A stretch of DNA of 64,000 nt from Parapedobacter sp. SGR-10 (GTDB taxonomy: Bacteria > Bacteroidota > Bacteroidia > Sphingobacteriales > Sphingobacteriaceae). This document shows positions 34,612 to 43,498 of this stretch, in pieces. Position numbers and translations under genes: made by a program. The notes under the pieces are model-generated. The model worked only from the letters and a program-made list of their open reading frames with translations, did not search any database and was not told the DNA's origin. Within the stretch, counting starts at the first letter, position 1, and each line of letters starts with the position of its first letter. The DNA is taken from NCBI RefSeq assembly GCF_011030405.1, contig NZ_JAAJTJ010000022.1, positions 1 through 64,000 on the forward strand. Reading direction: 5' to 3'.

Positions 34612-35547
34612 CTAGACTAATTGTTCTTCCTGTCTGTTTTTCGATGCTAATTTAAAGAAGTCCATATCGCGGAGATCTTGGATAAACTCTTCGTATTTAC
34701 CTTCCTGCATATTCTCAATCGGAAATCTGAACGTCCCGCAATCTATTCCCACAGCCTTCATAAAGGCTTTTCCTGTTGCCATACCTCCATACTTTTTTAG
34801 TATCTCTACAATAGCTATAGATTTATCCTGCAATAAACGGGCTTGGTTGAGATTTCCAGTGTCAAAGGCCTTGATGAGTTCATAGTAAAGTGGTGCTGCA
34901 TAATTAAAAGTACTTCCTACCGCTCCCCTTGCTCCTATGGCCAAAGCAGAAAGAAAGACCTCATCTCTGCCCCAGAGCAAATCGTATTTCTGGTTTTCAA
35001 AATTGAGGCAGAGCTTATAGTCCATCAAATCTTCGTGTGTAAACTTAATGCCCGAAAAACTATCCAGTTTTCCATCCATGGCTTTGAGAAAAGGGTGCAT
35101 CTCTACAAAAGCTCCCGTTAATGCCGGAATATGGTAATAATACATATTGATATGTGGGACTGCCTTTCCTATTTCTATACAGAAATCAGCAAGCGCCTCA
35201 GGGCTTTTCACCTTAAAATAATACGGTGCTATCAATGCTATAGCATTAAAATTTGATTTTTGTGCTATTTCTGCCAGTTCTATACATTCTGTAATGGATG
35301 TACCACCAACCAATGCTATTCTTTTTAGGCTATCTACCTTCACTTCGCCCCATTTCTCTATTAAGGCCTGCTTTTCTTTAAAGCTTAACGAAACCCCTTC
35401 TCCTGTCGAACCGCACACGAAAGCTCCCGCAACTTTGTTCTGCTCCAGAAATGTTGCATAATCTTGTATCATATCCAGATTTAGGCTTTTATCGGGATGC
35501 ATCGGGGTAAATGGTGCGGCCACCAGGCCTTCTATTTTCTCTATCAT
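34612..35547 (-). CDS. nanA: N-acetylneuraminate lyase
   Basis: 311 residues from ATG at 35547, where similarity begins (MIEKIEGLVAAPFTPMHPD); the frame also opens from a TTG at 35616 inside susD, which is unlikely. A DHDPS/NAL-family TIM barrel: GSTGEG at 46-51 binds the pyruvate carboxylate, Tyr138 in YYYHIPALTG is the proton relay and Lys168 in SGIKFTHED forms the Schiff base. It splits N-acetylneuraminate into ManNAc and pyruvate in the cytoplasm. First catabolic gene after the SusCD pair. Confidence 0.93.
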   Translation of the reverse strand: MIEKIEGLVAAPFTPMHPDKSLNLDMIQDYATFLEQNKVAGAFVCGSTGEGVSLSFKEKQALIEKWGEVKVDSLKRIALVGGTSITECIELAEIAQKSNFNAIALIAPYYFKVKSPEALADFCIEIGKAVPHINMYYYHIPALTGAFVEMHPFLKAMDGKLDSFSGIKFTHEDLMDYKLCLNFENQKYDLLWGRDEVFLSALAIGARGAVGSTFNYAAPLYYELIKAFDTGNLNQARLLQDKSIAIVEILKKYGGMATGKAFMKAVGIDCGTFRFPIENMQEGKYEEFIQDLRDMDFFKLASKNRQEEQLV

Positions 35548-35612
35548 TTTATTATATTTAATCGCGTCTAATAGTTGTTTATCGATGATTACATTTTTTT
35601 GTCTCCAAGGTC

Positions 35613-37097
35613 TCAATTTCTGTAAGCTTCGTTTTGAATGAGCTTGGGATTTAGGCTTAAGGTGGACTGTGATATAGGGAACAATAACAAGCCTCTGTCC
35701 CTGCTTTGTAAAGAAGGAACTAAATCCATGGCCTTATCGAAACGGATTAAATCCCACCAACGCTTACCTTCAAACGCCAGCTCCAACAAACGCTCTTTTA
35801 GGATCGCTTCGTCATTGGCAATTTTATCCGTACTGACAAATACATTGGCGGCATAATTAGCTCCGTAAGCTCTTTGCCTTACCTCGTTAATTTCATCAGA
35901 GGGATCCAAGTCTAATGCGTTCTTAGCCTCTGCAATCATCAATAAAACATCCGCATATCTGTAGATAATCACATCATCAAGGAAAAGTCGCGCCCCACCT
36001 GTCACACCTCCTTTATATTTTAAGGCCACACTAGCGTAGAATGTTCTAACCCCTGAGGGAAACCTGTATATTTCTGTAAACGTTACATTTTTTCTAGTAT
36101 CTGTGGATTGAAACTGAGATCTTAGTATCTCAGATGGTGCCCAACGGTTCAAACCTCCTCCTACACCGATTAAACCTCTGCTTGCTGCATCTCCATCGGA
36201 TGGTATTTCGGTAGGAGCGATATACATATCTTGCCCATATTGATTTCCGGATTCATTTTGTTTGAATTGAACAGCGAACAGCACTTCTTTATTTCCCTTG
36301 TTTGTACCCCTAAAGACCTGGTCAAATGAACTTAACAATGTAACATCGGCAGTTTTGACATCTTCTAATGCGCTAAGTGCTATCTCGAAATCAGCCCTTC
36401 CTCCATTTAATATTTTGCCTGTCCAGAGATAAACGTCTCCTTTTAGAGCGTTAAGAGCGGGCTTGGACCAATAAGCTCTTCCAGCTGGAATCGCATTATC
36501 TGCAAACAGTCCCGAAGCAAGGCCTATATCTTCCTTAATAAAAGCAAAGATTTCCTCTGGAGAATTTTGCGTTTTATAGGCATCGGGAGCAGATGGATTA
36601 AAACTCTCCGTAGGCTCTTTGATAATCGGTACAGCCCCCCACGTACGAACCAGTATATAGTAGATGTATGCCCTCATTGTATACGCCTCAGCCAATATTT
36701 TGTTTTTTTCCTTTTGATCTGTAAAATCAATATTAGGGACATATTTGAGCACAAGATTTACGTCGTGCAACACCGAATATAACCTTAACCAATCCGGACC
36801 CGGGTTTACAGCGCTTAACGTGTTATTAAAAAGAAATTCCCTTCCTTCAGAACCATTTATCCCGTAGGAGATCTCTTCGCTTCTGGCTCCCCCCCATCGG
36901 TATAAATTCTCTTGAACCTGTGTGCGAAATCTTGCATATATACCATTTATCGCTCCTTTGGCATCTTCCTCTGTTTTCCATAGAGATGCCACAGATATTT
37001 CGCTAATCGGAGACAATTCGAGATTCTTCGTACAAGACGACAGCAATGCAAAAAGAACCATTACAATTCCTATATTTTCGATTATTCTTTTCATCAT
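35613..37097 (-). CDS. nanU: SusD/RagB-family outer-membrane glycan-binding lipoprotein
   Basis: 494 residues. Lipoprotein signal MMKRIIENIGIVMVLFALLSSC; translation may start at either of the two first Met codons. RagB/SusD features: TPR-rich helices with RAYIYYILVRTWGAVPI, the LPSN-like central part, and a C-terminal RLLELAFEGKRWWDLIRFDKAM typical of the family. It caps the SusC channel and binds the ligand on the cell surface. By context the ligand is sialic acid or a sialylated oligosaccharide, as for NanU of Bacteroides/Tannerella. It starts 8 bases after the SusC stop. Confidence 0.92.
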   Translation of the reverse strand: MMKRIIENIGIVMVLFALLSSCTKNLELSPISEISVASLWKTEEDAKGAINGIYARFRTQVQENLYRWGGARSEEISYGINGSEGREFLFNNTLSAVNPGPDWLRLYSVLHDVNLVLKYVPNIDFTDQKEKNKILAEAYTMRAYIYYILVRTWGAVPIIKEPTESFNPSAPDAYKTQNSPEEIFAFIKEDIGLASGLFADNAIPAGRAYWSKPALNALKGDVYLWTGKILNGGRADFEIALSALEDVKTADVTLLSSFDQVFRGTNKGNKEVLFAVQFKQNESGNQYGQDMYIAPTEIPSDGDAASRGLIGVGGGLNRWAPSEILRSQFQSTDTRKNVTFTEIYRFPSGVRTFYASVALKYKGGVTGGARLFLDDVIIYRYADVLLMIAEAKNALDLDPSDEINEVRQRAYGANYAANVFVSTDKIANDEAILKERLLELAFEGKRWWDLIRFDKAMDLVPSLQSRDRGLLLFPISQSTLSLNPKLIQNEAYRN

Positions 37098-37105
37098 ATT
37101 TCAAA

Positions 37106-40100
37106 TTAAAAGCTAACATTAAGACCAAAAATTATTGACCTGGACACTGGATATCTGCCAGAATCAGTACCTCCTTCTTCAGGTAGCAACCCTTTATAAC
37201 TTGTAAAGTAATGTAGGTTCCCTCCGGTAGCATAAATCCGTAGATTACTCATTTTTAAATTATTAACCCAATCTTTAGGCACCGAATAGCTTAAGGTAAC
37301 TTCTCTTATTGCTAAATAGTTCCCTTTTTCATAATAATATGAGTTACCTCTGAAAAGATTATTTTGAGCGACCTGATCTGACCAATAATATCTTGGGATA
37401 TCAGTAATATCTCCTTGCTTTTGCCAGGATTGATAGACTTCTTTTATCGTATTGATATCTCCCTGAAACTGTCCTAAAAATCGTGCTCTTGACTCGTTAT
37501 AAATTGTATGCCCTAAAGAAAAGTCTGTTCTCACCGTGATTGACAAGTTCCTATAACCTGCTGTCGTATGGATACCTCCGGTCCACTTCGGAAAAATATT
37601 GCCCACATATACCTGATCCCTGGAATCAATCATTCCATTTCCGTCTACATCCTGCCAGTTTACATCCCCCCCGTATTTGGTTTTATCTAATCCCACAACA
37701 AGATCGTCGACGGGTCCGGCCTGCGCTTCTGCATCTGTAGCGTAGATCGAAAGCTGTTTGTAAGCGTATAGATCACCTAAAGGTCGACCTTCCTGAAGAC
37801 CACCAAGCCACGCATAGTCTCCTCGGGCAGGATCATAGACATAAATCCCTCCCACTCTGTTGTTTTCATTACCATTTTCAGGGAGTTTCAATATCTTATT
37901 CTTGACAAATGCAGCATTCCATCCTAAATTCCAATATAATCCCCCTTGCTCTTTAGCTTTATATATCGCCGTTGTGATATCAAATTCTACTCCTCTATTT
38001 TCTAAGCTTCCATAATTGGTAAGAATACTTGGAAATCCCGTTTCTTGCGGTAAATTCAAACTCGTTAATAAATTATCTGTAACGCGTCTATAATAGTCAA
38101 ATAGTATCGTCACACGGTTATTGAATAAACCGATGTCTGTACCGAAGTCAAGGGTTTTTGAACGTTCCCATTGCAAGTCCTGGTTTTCCATCCTGGAGCT
38201 AAGAATAACAGACCGTCCGTTATAAATCGCCCCGACATCATATCGACCTTGTGCATGAAAATCTTCCAGACCACTGATATTACCGTTTACACCATAACTA
38301 GCTCTAAGTTTTAGAGAAGAAAGTGCTTCGGGTACAGTATTCCAAAAACCCTCCCTATGTACATTCCATCCTAAGGACACACCGGGAAACATGCCCCATT
38401 TATTATTATTACCCAAATTAGAAGCTCCATCGTATCTGAAATTTGCAGCAAAAAGGTATTTTTGATCATAATCATAGGTGACTCTTCCAAAATATCCAGC
38501 AATGACCTGATGGGATGCCGTACTGGATACGGATACAGGGGTAGAGGAAGCGTTCATAGTAGGCACCAAATCTGTAACCGCTCCCTGGCCTGCAGCATTG
38601 ATACCATAATTTTTTCGATCAAAGTAGGAAGCTCCAAGTTTTCCCTGAAAATTATGTTTTTGTGCGTAAGTTTTATCGTATGTCAATATACCATCAAACT
38701 GTTTTTGCCAAAACAACGAATGGCTTCCATTGGCTTCTCTTGTGGTGACCTGTTGTGTTGCTGTATTGTTGTAAGATTTCTGAAAAAAAGCAGTAGCGCC
38801 TTGAATAGCATACAAAGATGCCGATGGCTCAAAGGTTAGTCCGGGAAGAATCGTCCATTCCAGTCCCCCGGACAGAGACAGCCTGTTGAGATTGTTAAAT
38901 GCCTCCCTCCTTGTCAAATGATAATCCGGATTACCCATAGATCTATTTAGACCGGGAGCTAATGTTCCATCTTCAAAGGTATACTTAGCGGTAGGAGGCA
39001 ACCCTATAGCGCGTTGAAAAAGCTGGTTTGTACTGTAAACTTCCTGATAATCTCTATTACTGAAGTTAACCTTAGCAAATGCCTTTAAAGAAGAAGATAT
39101 ATTGACACTACCATTCACATCCACATTGAATCTATTGTAGCCCGTTGTTTTAGCTATTCCATTATCTTTTAGGTATCCTACCCCCCCATAAAAAGATGAT
39201 TTCTCATTCCCGCCTGAAAAGGACAAGTAATGGTTTTGGCTCAATGATGTCCGAAAGAGAATATCCTGCCAATCGCTAGGCTTATAGATAATAGTTTGTG
39301 AAGGATCGGTTGGATCGGGCATACTCAACCATCCCTCGGACAGTTTATGTTGATTGGCTACAGTCAGGTACTGGGTAGTATAAGCTGTATTATTGGTCAG
39401 ATCGTTACCTATGCCATATCCTGTCGAGCTACTTAATCTAGTAAGGTGTTCAGGGTGTTTTTCTGATGTCGCCACAATGCCCAGCCTATTGTAATTAATG
39501 TAATCTTCCGCGGTAGCGAAATCATATTGTCTTGCCAACTCAGCAAAACCCAAATTATATCGATACGCCAATTGTGTTCTTCCACTTTTTCCGGTTTTCG
39601 TACTGATCAAAACAACACCATTGGATCCTCTTGCCCCATATATCGCTGTTGCAGCAGCATCTTTAAGGATTTCTATACTCTCTATATCATCCGCACTCAA
39701 ATCATTCATATCCAACCTAATAACCCCATCTACGATATAAAGTGGACTGGCTCCATTGGGATTATTAATAGAAGTTCCTCCGCGAAGTATTATTCTCGGG
39801 GCAGCCCCAGGTTGTCCATTAACCGTCTGTACCCTAACCCCCGGAATGGTACCCTGCAACGCTGTAGCCACTTGCGAAAAAGGAACATTAGCCAATACAT
39901 TTGTATCTAATTTTGATATGGCTGTTGTCAATGTTGCCCGAGATTGCTTACCGTAACCTACCACAACTATTTCGTTTAATGATGTTGATTGTGGGATTAA
40001 GTGTACCTCTACATTCGGCTCTCCTTTATAGTTCCATTCAAGCAGCGAGTATCCCATATGGCGGAATACAATTTTATCTCCTTCTTTCAACCGAACAACA

Positions 40101-40297
40101 AAATGTCCATCTCTGTCTGTTTGGGTTTCGTCGCTTGAGACCTTAACCAAAACCCCGGATAAAACCATACCTGTCTCCTTATCCTTTACCAATCCATTGA
40201 CCTCTCTCGTCTGCGCTAAAGCGATCGGCGGTAAAGTGAAGAAAATGCATAGAAAAAATAAAAATGTCAGTGATTCACTTCTTCTCGTCTTTTTCAT
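37106..40297 (-). CDS. nanO: SusC/RagA-family TonB-dependent receptor
   Basis: 1063 residues. Signal peptide to about 28 (IALAQ), a carboxypeptidase-D-like domain (REVNGLVKDKETGMVLSGV to about 110), then plug with LRGGTSINNPNGASPLYIVDG and the 22-stranded barrel ending INVSF-type aromatic residue (FGLNVSF). The TonB-box region LNEIVVVGYGKQSR precedes the plug. It has no STN domain, so it is not a sigma-factor signalling receptor. Together with the next gene it imports the released sialic acid across the outer membrane. First gene of the nan operon; its promoter region faces the GntR regulator. Confidence 0.93.
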   Translation of the reverse strand: MKKTRRSESLTFLFFLCIFFTLPPIALAQTREVNGLVKDKETGMVLSGVLVKVSSDETQTDRDGHFVVRLKEGDKIVFRHMGYSLLEWNYKGEPNVEVHLIPQSTSLNEIVVVGYGKQSRATLTTAISKLDTNVLANVPFSQVATALQGTIPGVRVQTVNGQPGAAPRIILRGGTSINNPNGASPLYIVDGVIRLDMNDLSADDIESIEILKDAAATAIYGARGSNGVVLISTKTGKSGRTQLAYRYNLGFAELARQYDFATAEDYINYNRLGIVATSEKHPEHLTRLSSSTGYGIGNDLTNNTAYTTQYLTVANQHKLSEGWLSMPDPTDPSQTIIYKPSDWQDILFRTSLSQNHYLSFSGGNEKSSFYGGVGYLKDNGIAKTTGYNRFNVDVNGSVNISSSLKAFAKVNFSNRDYQEVYSTNQLFQRAIGLPPTAKYTFEDGTLAPGLNRSMGNPDYHLTRREAFNNLNRLSLSGGLEWTILPGLTFEPSASLYAIQGATAFFQKSYNNTATQQVTTREANGSHSLFWQKQFDGILTYDKTYAQKHNFQGKLGASYFDRKNYGINAAGQGAVTDLVPTMNASSTPVSVSSTASHQVIAGYFGRVTYDYDQKYLFAANFRYDGASNLGNNNKWGMFPGVSLGWNVHREGFWNTVPEALSSLKLRASYGVNGNISGLEDFHAQGRYDVGAIYNGRSVILSSRMENQDLQWERSKTLDFGTDIGLFNNRVTILFDYYRRVTDNLLTSLNLPQETGFPSILTNYGSLENRGVEFDITTAIYKAKEQGGLYWNLGWNAAFVKNKILKLPENGNENNRVGGIYVYDPARGDYAWLGGLQEGRPLGDLYAYKQLSIYATDAEAQAGPVDDLVVGLDKTKYGGDVNWQDVDGNGMIDSRDQVYVGNIFPKWTGGIHTTAGYRNLSITVRTDFSLGHTIYNESRARFLGQFQGDINTIKEVYQSWQKQGDITDIPRYYWSDQVAQNNLFRGNSYYYEKGNYLAIREVTLSYSVPKDWVNNLKMSNLRIYATGGNLHYFTSYKGLLPEEGGTDSGRYPVSRSIIFGLNVSF

Positions 40298-40403
40298 TGA
40301 ATTTAAGTTTAAATAATTAAAATATTTAAGGTGTACAATCGATTTACAATTTGTAGCTTATCAATATGTCTCTTCATACTATAACGGCAATTGAATTAAT
40401 TGT

Positions 40404-40452
40404 ATTATGTATGACATTATAAAGGTAAAACAAATTTCATATAAACTCCAAA
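40404..40452 (-). promoter_or_regulatory. candidate promoter and operator of the nan susC operon
   Basis: Read on the minus strand: TTTG (-33, at 40449-40452), a 21-base spacer, then TACCTTTA (40420-40427), one base off TAnnTTTG. Immediately downstream is an imperfect palindrome with the shape AT-ATGT-N3-ACAT-AT (40404-40420). GT-N3-AC is the core bound by FadR-type GntR proteins. The site would overlap the transcription start, suiting repression by the divergent regulator. Confidence 0.45.
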
Positions 40453-40524
40453 TAAATTGTAAATTTTTAAAAAAGTTTGTTTTTATCCATATATCTATTT
40501 TATTTTTAATTTGTTTTCTTTTTG

Positions 40525-40532
40525 TATTTTTG
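40525..40532 (+). promoter_or_regulatory. candidate -7 element of the gntR gene
   Basis: TATTTTTG fits TAnnTTTG, 20 bases upstream of the GTG start. A near-palindrome GCATTATATAATAC (40532-40545) overlaps the predicted transcription start and could be an autoregulatory site. Confidence 0.45.
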
Positions 40533-40552
40533 CATTATATAATACATAAAAA

Positions 40553-41263
40553 GTGACATTAACAACATTTAGAGAAAACGTAGAACTGATAGATACCAGT
40601 TCTTTAGTAGATAAAGTCGAAGCCAACCTTGTAAAATTGCTACAGGAAAGAAAGCTAAAAGTTGGAGATGCTATTCCAAAAGAGTTGGAATTATCGGAGA
40701 CTCTGGGCGTAAGCCGCACCGTAATCAGAGAGGCGCTGATCAGGCTGCGGGTAATTGGTCTTATTGAGACAAAAAAGAAAAAAGGTGCCGTGATTACCAG
40801 TCCCGATGTGTTTAGCATTTTAAGCAAAAGTATGAATCCCTATATTCTGGATCAGGATACCTTACGCGAAATGTTTGAAATCAGATTGGCATTGGAAATA
40901 GGGATGGCTGATTTCATTTTTCAAAGGATACGACCTTCAGACATAGTCGAATTAAGGCGTATAGTCGAATCTGAACCCATCGTTACCGAAGACCAGATCT
41001 TCAATATAGAACACGAAATAGCATTTCACGGCAAACTATATGAAATCACGGGCAATGAAAACATGAAAAAATTCCAGAAAATGCTTTTACCTATTTTTGA
41101 TTATGTGCATAATAGCGGATTATTGAAAAAAACGGTAAATGTAAAAAAGTTTGTATCACATAAAGGTATCGTAGACGTCATTGAAAATGGTTCTCCCGAA
41201 TTATTAAGAAACGCGATGCGAAATCATCTTGAAAGCCATTTCGAAAGAATCTTCGAAAAATAA
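40553..41263 (+). CDS. GntR-family (FadR/FCD) transcriptional regulator of the sialic acid locus
   Basis: 236 residues. The N-terminal winged helix-turn-helix (about 18-85) includes IPKELELSETLGVSRTVIREALIRL; the FCD effector domain (about 95-230) has MFEIRLALEIGMADF and metal-ligand-type His residues in EIAFHGKLYEITG and HLESHF. The start is GTG at 40553, giving a very short leader if the -7 box at 40525 is used. Divergent from the susC operon across 255 bases; NanR of E. coli belongs to the same subfamily. Likely a repressor relieved by sialic acid or an amino-sugar; this is inference from position. Confidence 0.88.
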   Translation: MTLTTFRENVELIDTSSLVDKVEANLVKLLQERKLKVGDAIPKELELSETLGVSRTVIREALIRLRVIGLIETKKKKGAVITSPDVFSILSKSMNPYILDQDTLREMFEIRLALEIGMADFIFQRIRPSDIVELRRIVESEPIVTEDQIFNIEHEIAFHGKLYEITGNENMKKFQKMLLPIFDYVHNSGLLKKTVNVKKFVSHKGIVDVIENGSPELLRNAMRNHLESHFERIFEK

Positions 41264-41341
41264 CCATTTCTTAAAAACTGTAATATCGAATAAGGTCATC
41301 ATATTTTTACAATGCCAGCATAGTATTTCCATTCGATTTAA

Positions 41342-41349
41342 TACCTTTG
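41342..41349 (+). promoter_or_regulatory. candidate -7 element of the C1B peptidase gene
   Basis: TACCTTTG fits TAnnTTTG, 15 bases before the chosen ATG. Confidence 0.45.
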
Positions 41350-41364
41350 CAAAAAGAATTAATT

Positions 41365-42552
41365 ATGAATTGGAGAAAATCTCTATGGGCAGCTGCCCTC
41401 CTATTCACTGCCTCATCACAGGCATTTGCACAGGACAACTTAATCAACTCCCTCAAAACCAATGTCAGCAACAATAGCAAAGAAGGTTTTGCTTTCACAG
41501 AGATCATCAACCTGACCAATACATCCGTCAAAGACCAAGGCTCTTCGGGCACCTGTTGGTCCTATGCCGGAAATTCATTCCTCGAATCAGAAATGATCCG
41601 TATGGGCAGACAGCCTGTAGAAATATCCTCGATCTTCACAGCCTATTACACCTATCTTGAAAAGGCAAAGAACTTTGTACGGCTACACGGTGGTCAGAGC
41701 CAGGGTGAAGGAGGACAACTGCACGATGTACTGACCATATATCGCAAATACGGTGCCGTCCCACAAGAGGTCTACAGTGGCCTGCAAGAGGGGCAGACAC
41801 GCAATAACTTTTCTGAGATGAGCAGTATATTGGAAGGTATGAGCCAGAGTATCGTCAAGAACAAAAAACTGTCCAATACTTGGAAAAAAGCCTTAACAGG
41901 TGTCATGGACGCATACCTGGGCATCCCACCCCAAGCCTTCGAATACAAGGGAAAAACCTATACTCCCCGTTCTTGGGCTGATCAGATCATCGGCATCAAC
42001 CCCGATGATTATATTGGCATCAGCTCCTTTGAAGCCTATCCCTATTACAAACCTTTTGTGCTGCTGATCCCGGACAATTGGTCATTTGAGAGCTTTTACA
42101 ATGTACAAATGCAGGACTTGACAAGCATTATAGATCACGCCTTGAAAACAGGGTACACTGTAGCTTGGGCTACCGATGTTTCAGAGAAATATTTTAGTTG
42201 GAAGAATGGTGTGGCCTATGTGCCGGCAAAAGATCTCGACAAAATGAGCAAAGATGAGCAGGCACAGATATTCAACGGTCCTAAAGAAGAGGCTTCGGTG
42301 AATGCCGCCCAACGCCAAGCTGCGTTTGACGACTACAGCACCACCGACGACCATGGTATGCATATTGTAGGACTAAGCAAGGATCAAAACGGAAAAGAAT
42401 ATTATATCGTGAAGAATTCGTGGGGTACGACCAATGATTACAAAGGATATATGTACGTGACGAAGGAATTTGTGCGATACAAGACCATTTCCATCCTATT
42501 GCATAGAGGGGCCATACAAAAAGAAATTAAAGACAAATTGAAGATCGGGTAA
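41365..42552 (+). CDS. secreted papain-family cysteine aminopeptidase (C1B, bleomycin hydrolase/PepC type)
   Basis: 395 residues from ATG at 41365; an in-frame TTG at 41347 lies in the promoter-like element and is rejected. Signal peptide of about 22 residues ending AFAQ. Active site: Cys64 in GSSGTCWSYA, His333 in DHGMHIVG and Asn351 in KNSWGTT. The KDQGSSGTCW context and large insertion between Cys and His match the bleomycin-hydrolase group, usually cytoplasmic, so export is a difference found in Bacteroidota members. Starts about 100 bases after the gntR stop, with its own promoter-like element. Confidence 0.92.
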   Translation: MNWRKSLWAAALLFTASSQAFAQDNLINSLKTNVSNNSKEGFAFTEIINLTNTSVKDQGSSGTCWSYAGNSFLESEMIRMGRQPVEISSIFTAYYTYLEKAKNFVRLHGGQSQGEGGQLHDVLTIYRKYGAVPQEVYSGLQEGQTRNNFSEMSSILEGMSQSIVKNKKLSNTWKKALTGVMDAYLGIPPQAFEYKGKTYTPRSWADQIIGINPDDYIGISSFEAYPYYKPFVLLIPDNWSFESFYNVQMQDLTSIIDHALKTGYTVAWATDVSEKYFSWKNGVAYVPAKDLDKMSKDEQAQIFNGPKEEASVNAAQRQAAFDDYSTTDDHGMHIVGLSKDQNGKEYYIVKNSWGTTNDYKGYMYVTKEFVRYKTISILLHRGAIQKEIKDKLKIG

Positions 42553-42570
42553 GAGATAACTGCTATTTTA

Positions 42571-42692
42571 TGTCATCCTGAGGCTTGCCGACTGCGAAGC
42601 AGGCATCAGGGACGTGTTGGCGGCTGTGGGGCTGATGCAACATTGGATCTTTTAACTATATTGTTTAGATCCCTCCTATCGTCGGGATGACA
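42571..42692. repeat. intergenic inverted repeat (TGTCATCC family)
   Basis: Outer arms TGTCATCC (42571-42578) and GGATGACA (42685-42692), with an inner pair GGATCT (42645-42650) / AGATCC (42667-42672). The intervening sequence is unrelated to the flanking genes. Resembles the nested-arm layout of the 14103-14208 repeat. Confidence 0.65.
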
Positions 42693-42700
42693 AAAGAAAG

Positions 42701-42735
42701 GAGACTTCCGAAGTTTTAAAAACTTCGGAAGTCTC
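42701..42735. terminator. hairpin terminator
   Basis: Perfect 15-bp stem GAGACTTCCGAAGTT with its complement and a 5-base loop TTAAA. A T-run (CCTTTTTTTG) follows within about 20 bases. It probably ends the C1B peptidase transcript. Confidence 0.65.
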
Positions 42736-42771
42736 TATAAAACCTTATAGGCCTTTTTTTGTTTTATCTAT

Positions 42772-43452
42772 ATGAAAACACTCACATTTATACTCTGCTT
42801 ATTTATTTCTACTTCAATTTTTGGACAGGAGATCAATCTGGATGGTGCATATCTGGCCAAATCGGACGACACGCATACACTTTGGCTCTTCAAAAATGGA
42901 TACAGCAGCAAAATTATCTATAAGGATCAGCAATATATCTCTACGCAGGGAGGCCCTTATCGATTTGACGGAAAGACGTTGCAGATTACTTGGGAATACA
43001 ACGATGCTGACCCACAGAATGTAGGTACAACGACCGATGTACCATCATCAGCCAATAATAGCGCACTGACCGTAGAAGGCACCACCTTCCAAAAGCAACT
43101 TGCTAAAAAGCAGGATTTAGATGGTGTGTGGCGAATCACAGGCCGACAAAATGCAGAAAAAAAGACATCAACTATTGCGCGAGGAGATCGCAAAACGATA
43201 AAGATTCTGGTAGACGGTTATTTTCAGTGGATTGCCATCAATCCTGTACAAAAAGGGTTCTATGGAACCGGAGGTGGAAAATATACATTCTCCAATAACG
43301 GCTACACCGAAAGTATTGTCTTTTTTTCCAGAGACAATTCCCGTGTAGGTGCAAGCTTAAAGTTTAAAGGCGAAATCAAGGATGGGGATTGGCACCACAG
43401 CGGCTTAAGCTCAAAAGGCGATCCGATCTATGAGATATGGAGTTTGGAATAA
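42772..43452 (+). CDS. secreted protein with two tandem lipocalin-like domains
   Basis: 226 residues. Signal peptide to about residue 18 (SIFGQ). Two similar halves follow: LDGAYLAKSDDTHTLWLFKNGY...YISTQGGPYRFDG, and LDGVWRITGRQN...KILVDGYFQWIAINP...YGTGGGKYTFSNNGYTE. The repeated L-D-G-x-[YW] opening, a G-Y turn and GG.Y.F strand suggest duplicated small beta-barrels. No catalytic residues are visible. It has a strong terminator and no obvious operon partner. Function unknown. Confidence 0.75.
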   Translation: MKTLTFILCLFISTSIFGQEINLDGAYLAKSDDTHTLWLFKNGYSSKIIYKDQQYISTQGGPYRFDGKTLQITWEYNDADPQNVGTTTDVPSSANNSALTVEGTTFQKQLAKKQDLDGVWRITGRQNAEKKTSTIARGDRKTIKILVDGYFQWIAINPVQKGFYGTGGGKYTFSNNGYTESIVFFSRDNSRVGASLKFKGEIKDGDWHHSGLSSKGDPIYEIWSLE

Positions 43453-43454
43453 AT

Positions 43455-43498
43455 AATAACAAATAAAAAAGGCCTGACGGCCTTTTTTATTTGTTATT
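43455..43498. terminator. bidirectional terminator, 20-bp perfect stem
   Basis: AATAACAAATAAAAAAGGCC and its exact complement around loop TGAC, with A-tract and T-tract on opposite sides. It serves the lipocalin-like gene and the convergent dsbD, whose stop it overlaps. Confidence 0.92.

Noticed and set aside
35548..35616. TTG start giving a 23-residue N-terminal extension of nanA
   Set aside because: Family similarity starts at the ATG at 35547, and the extension would overlap the susD stop.
24540..41263. A ROK or other sugar kinase within the nan cluster
   Set aside because: Every gene in the interval was accounted for and none shows ROK motifs. This absence is reported as part of the glycerate-kinase finding.
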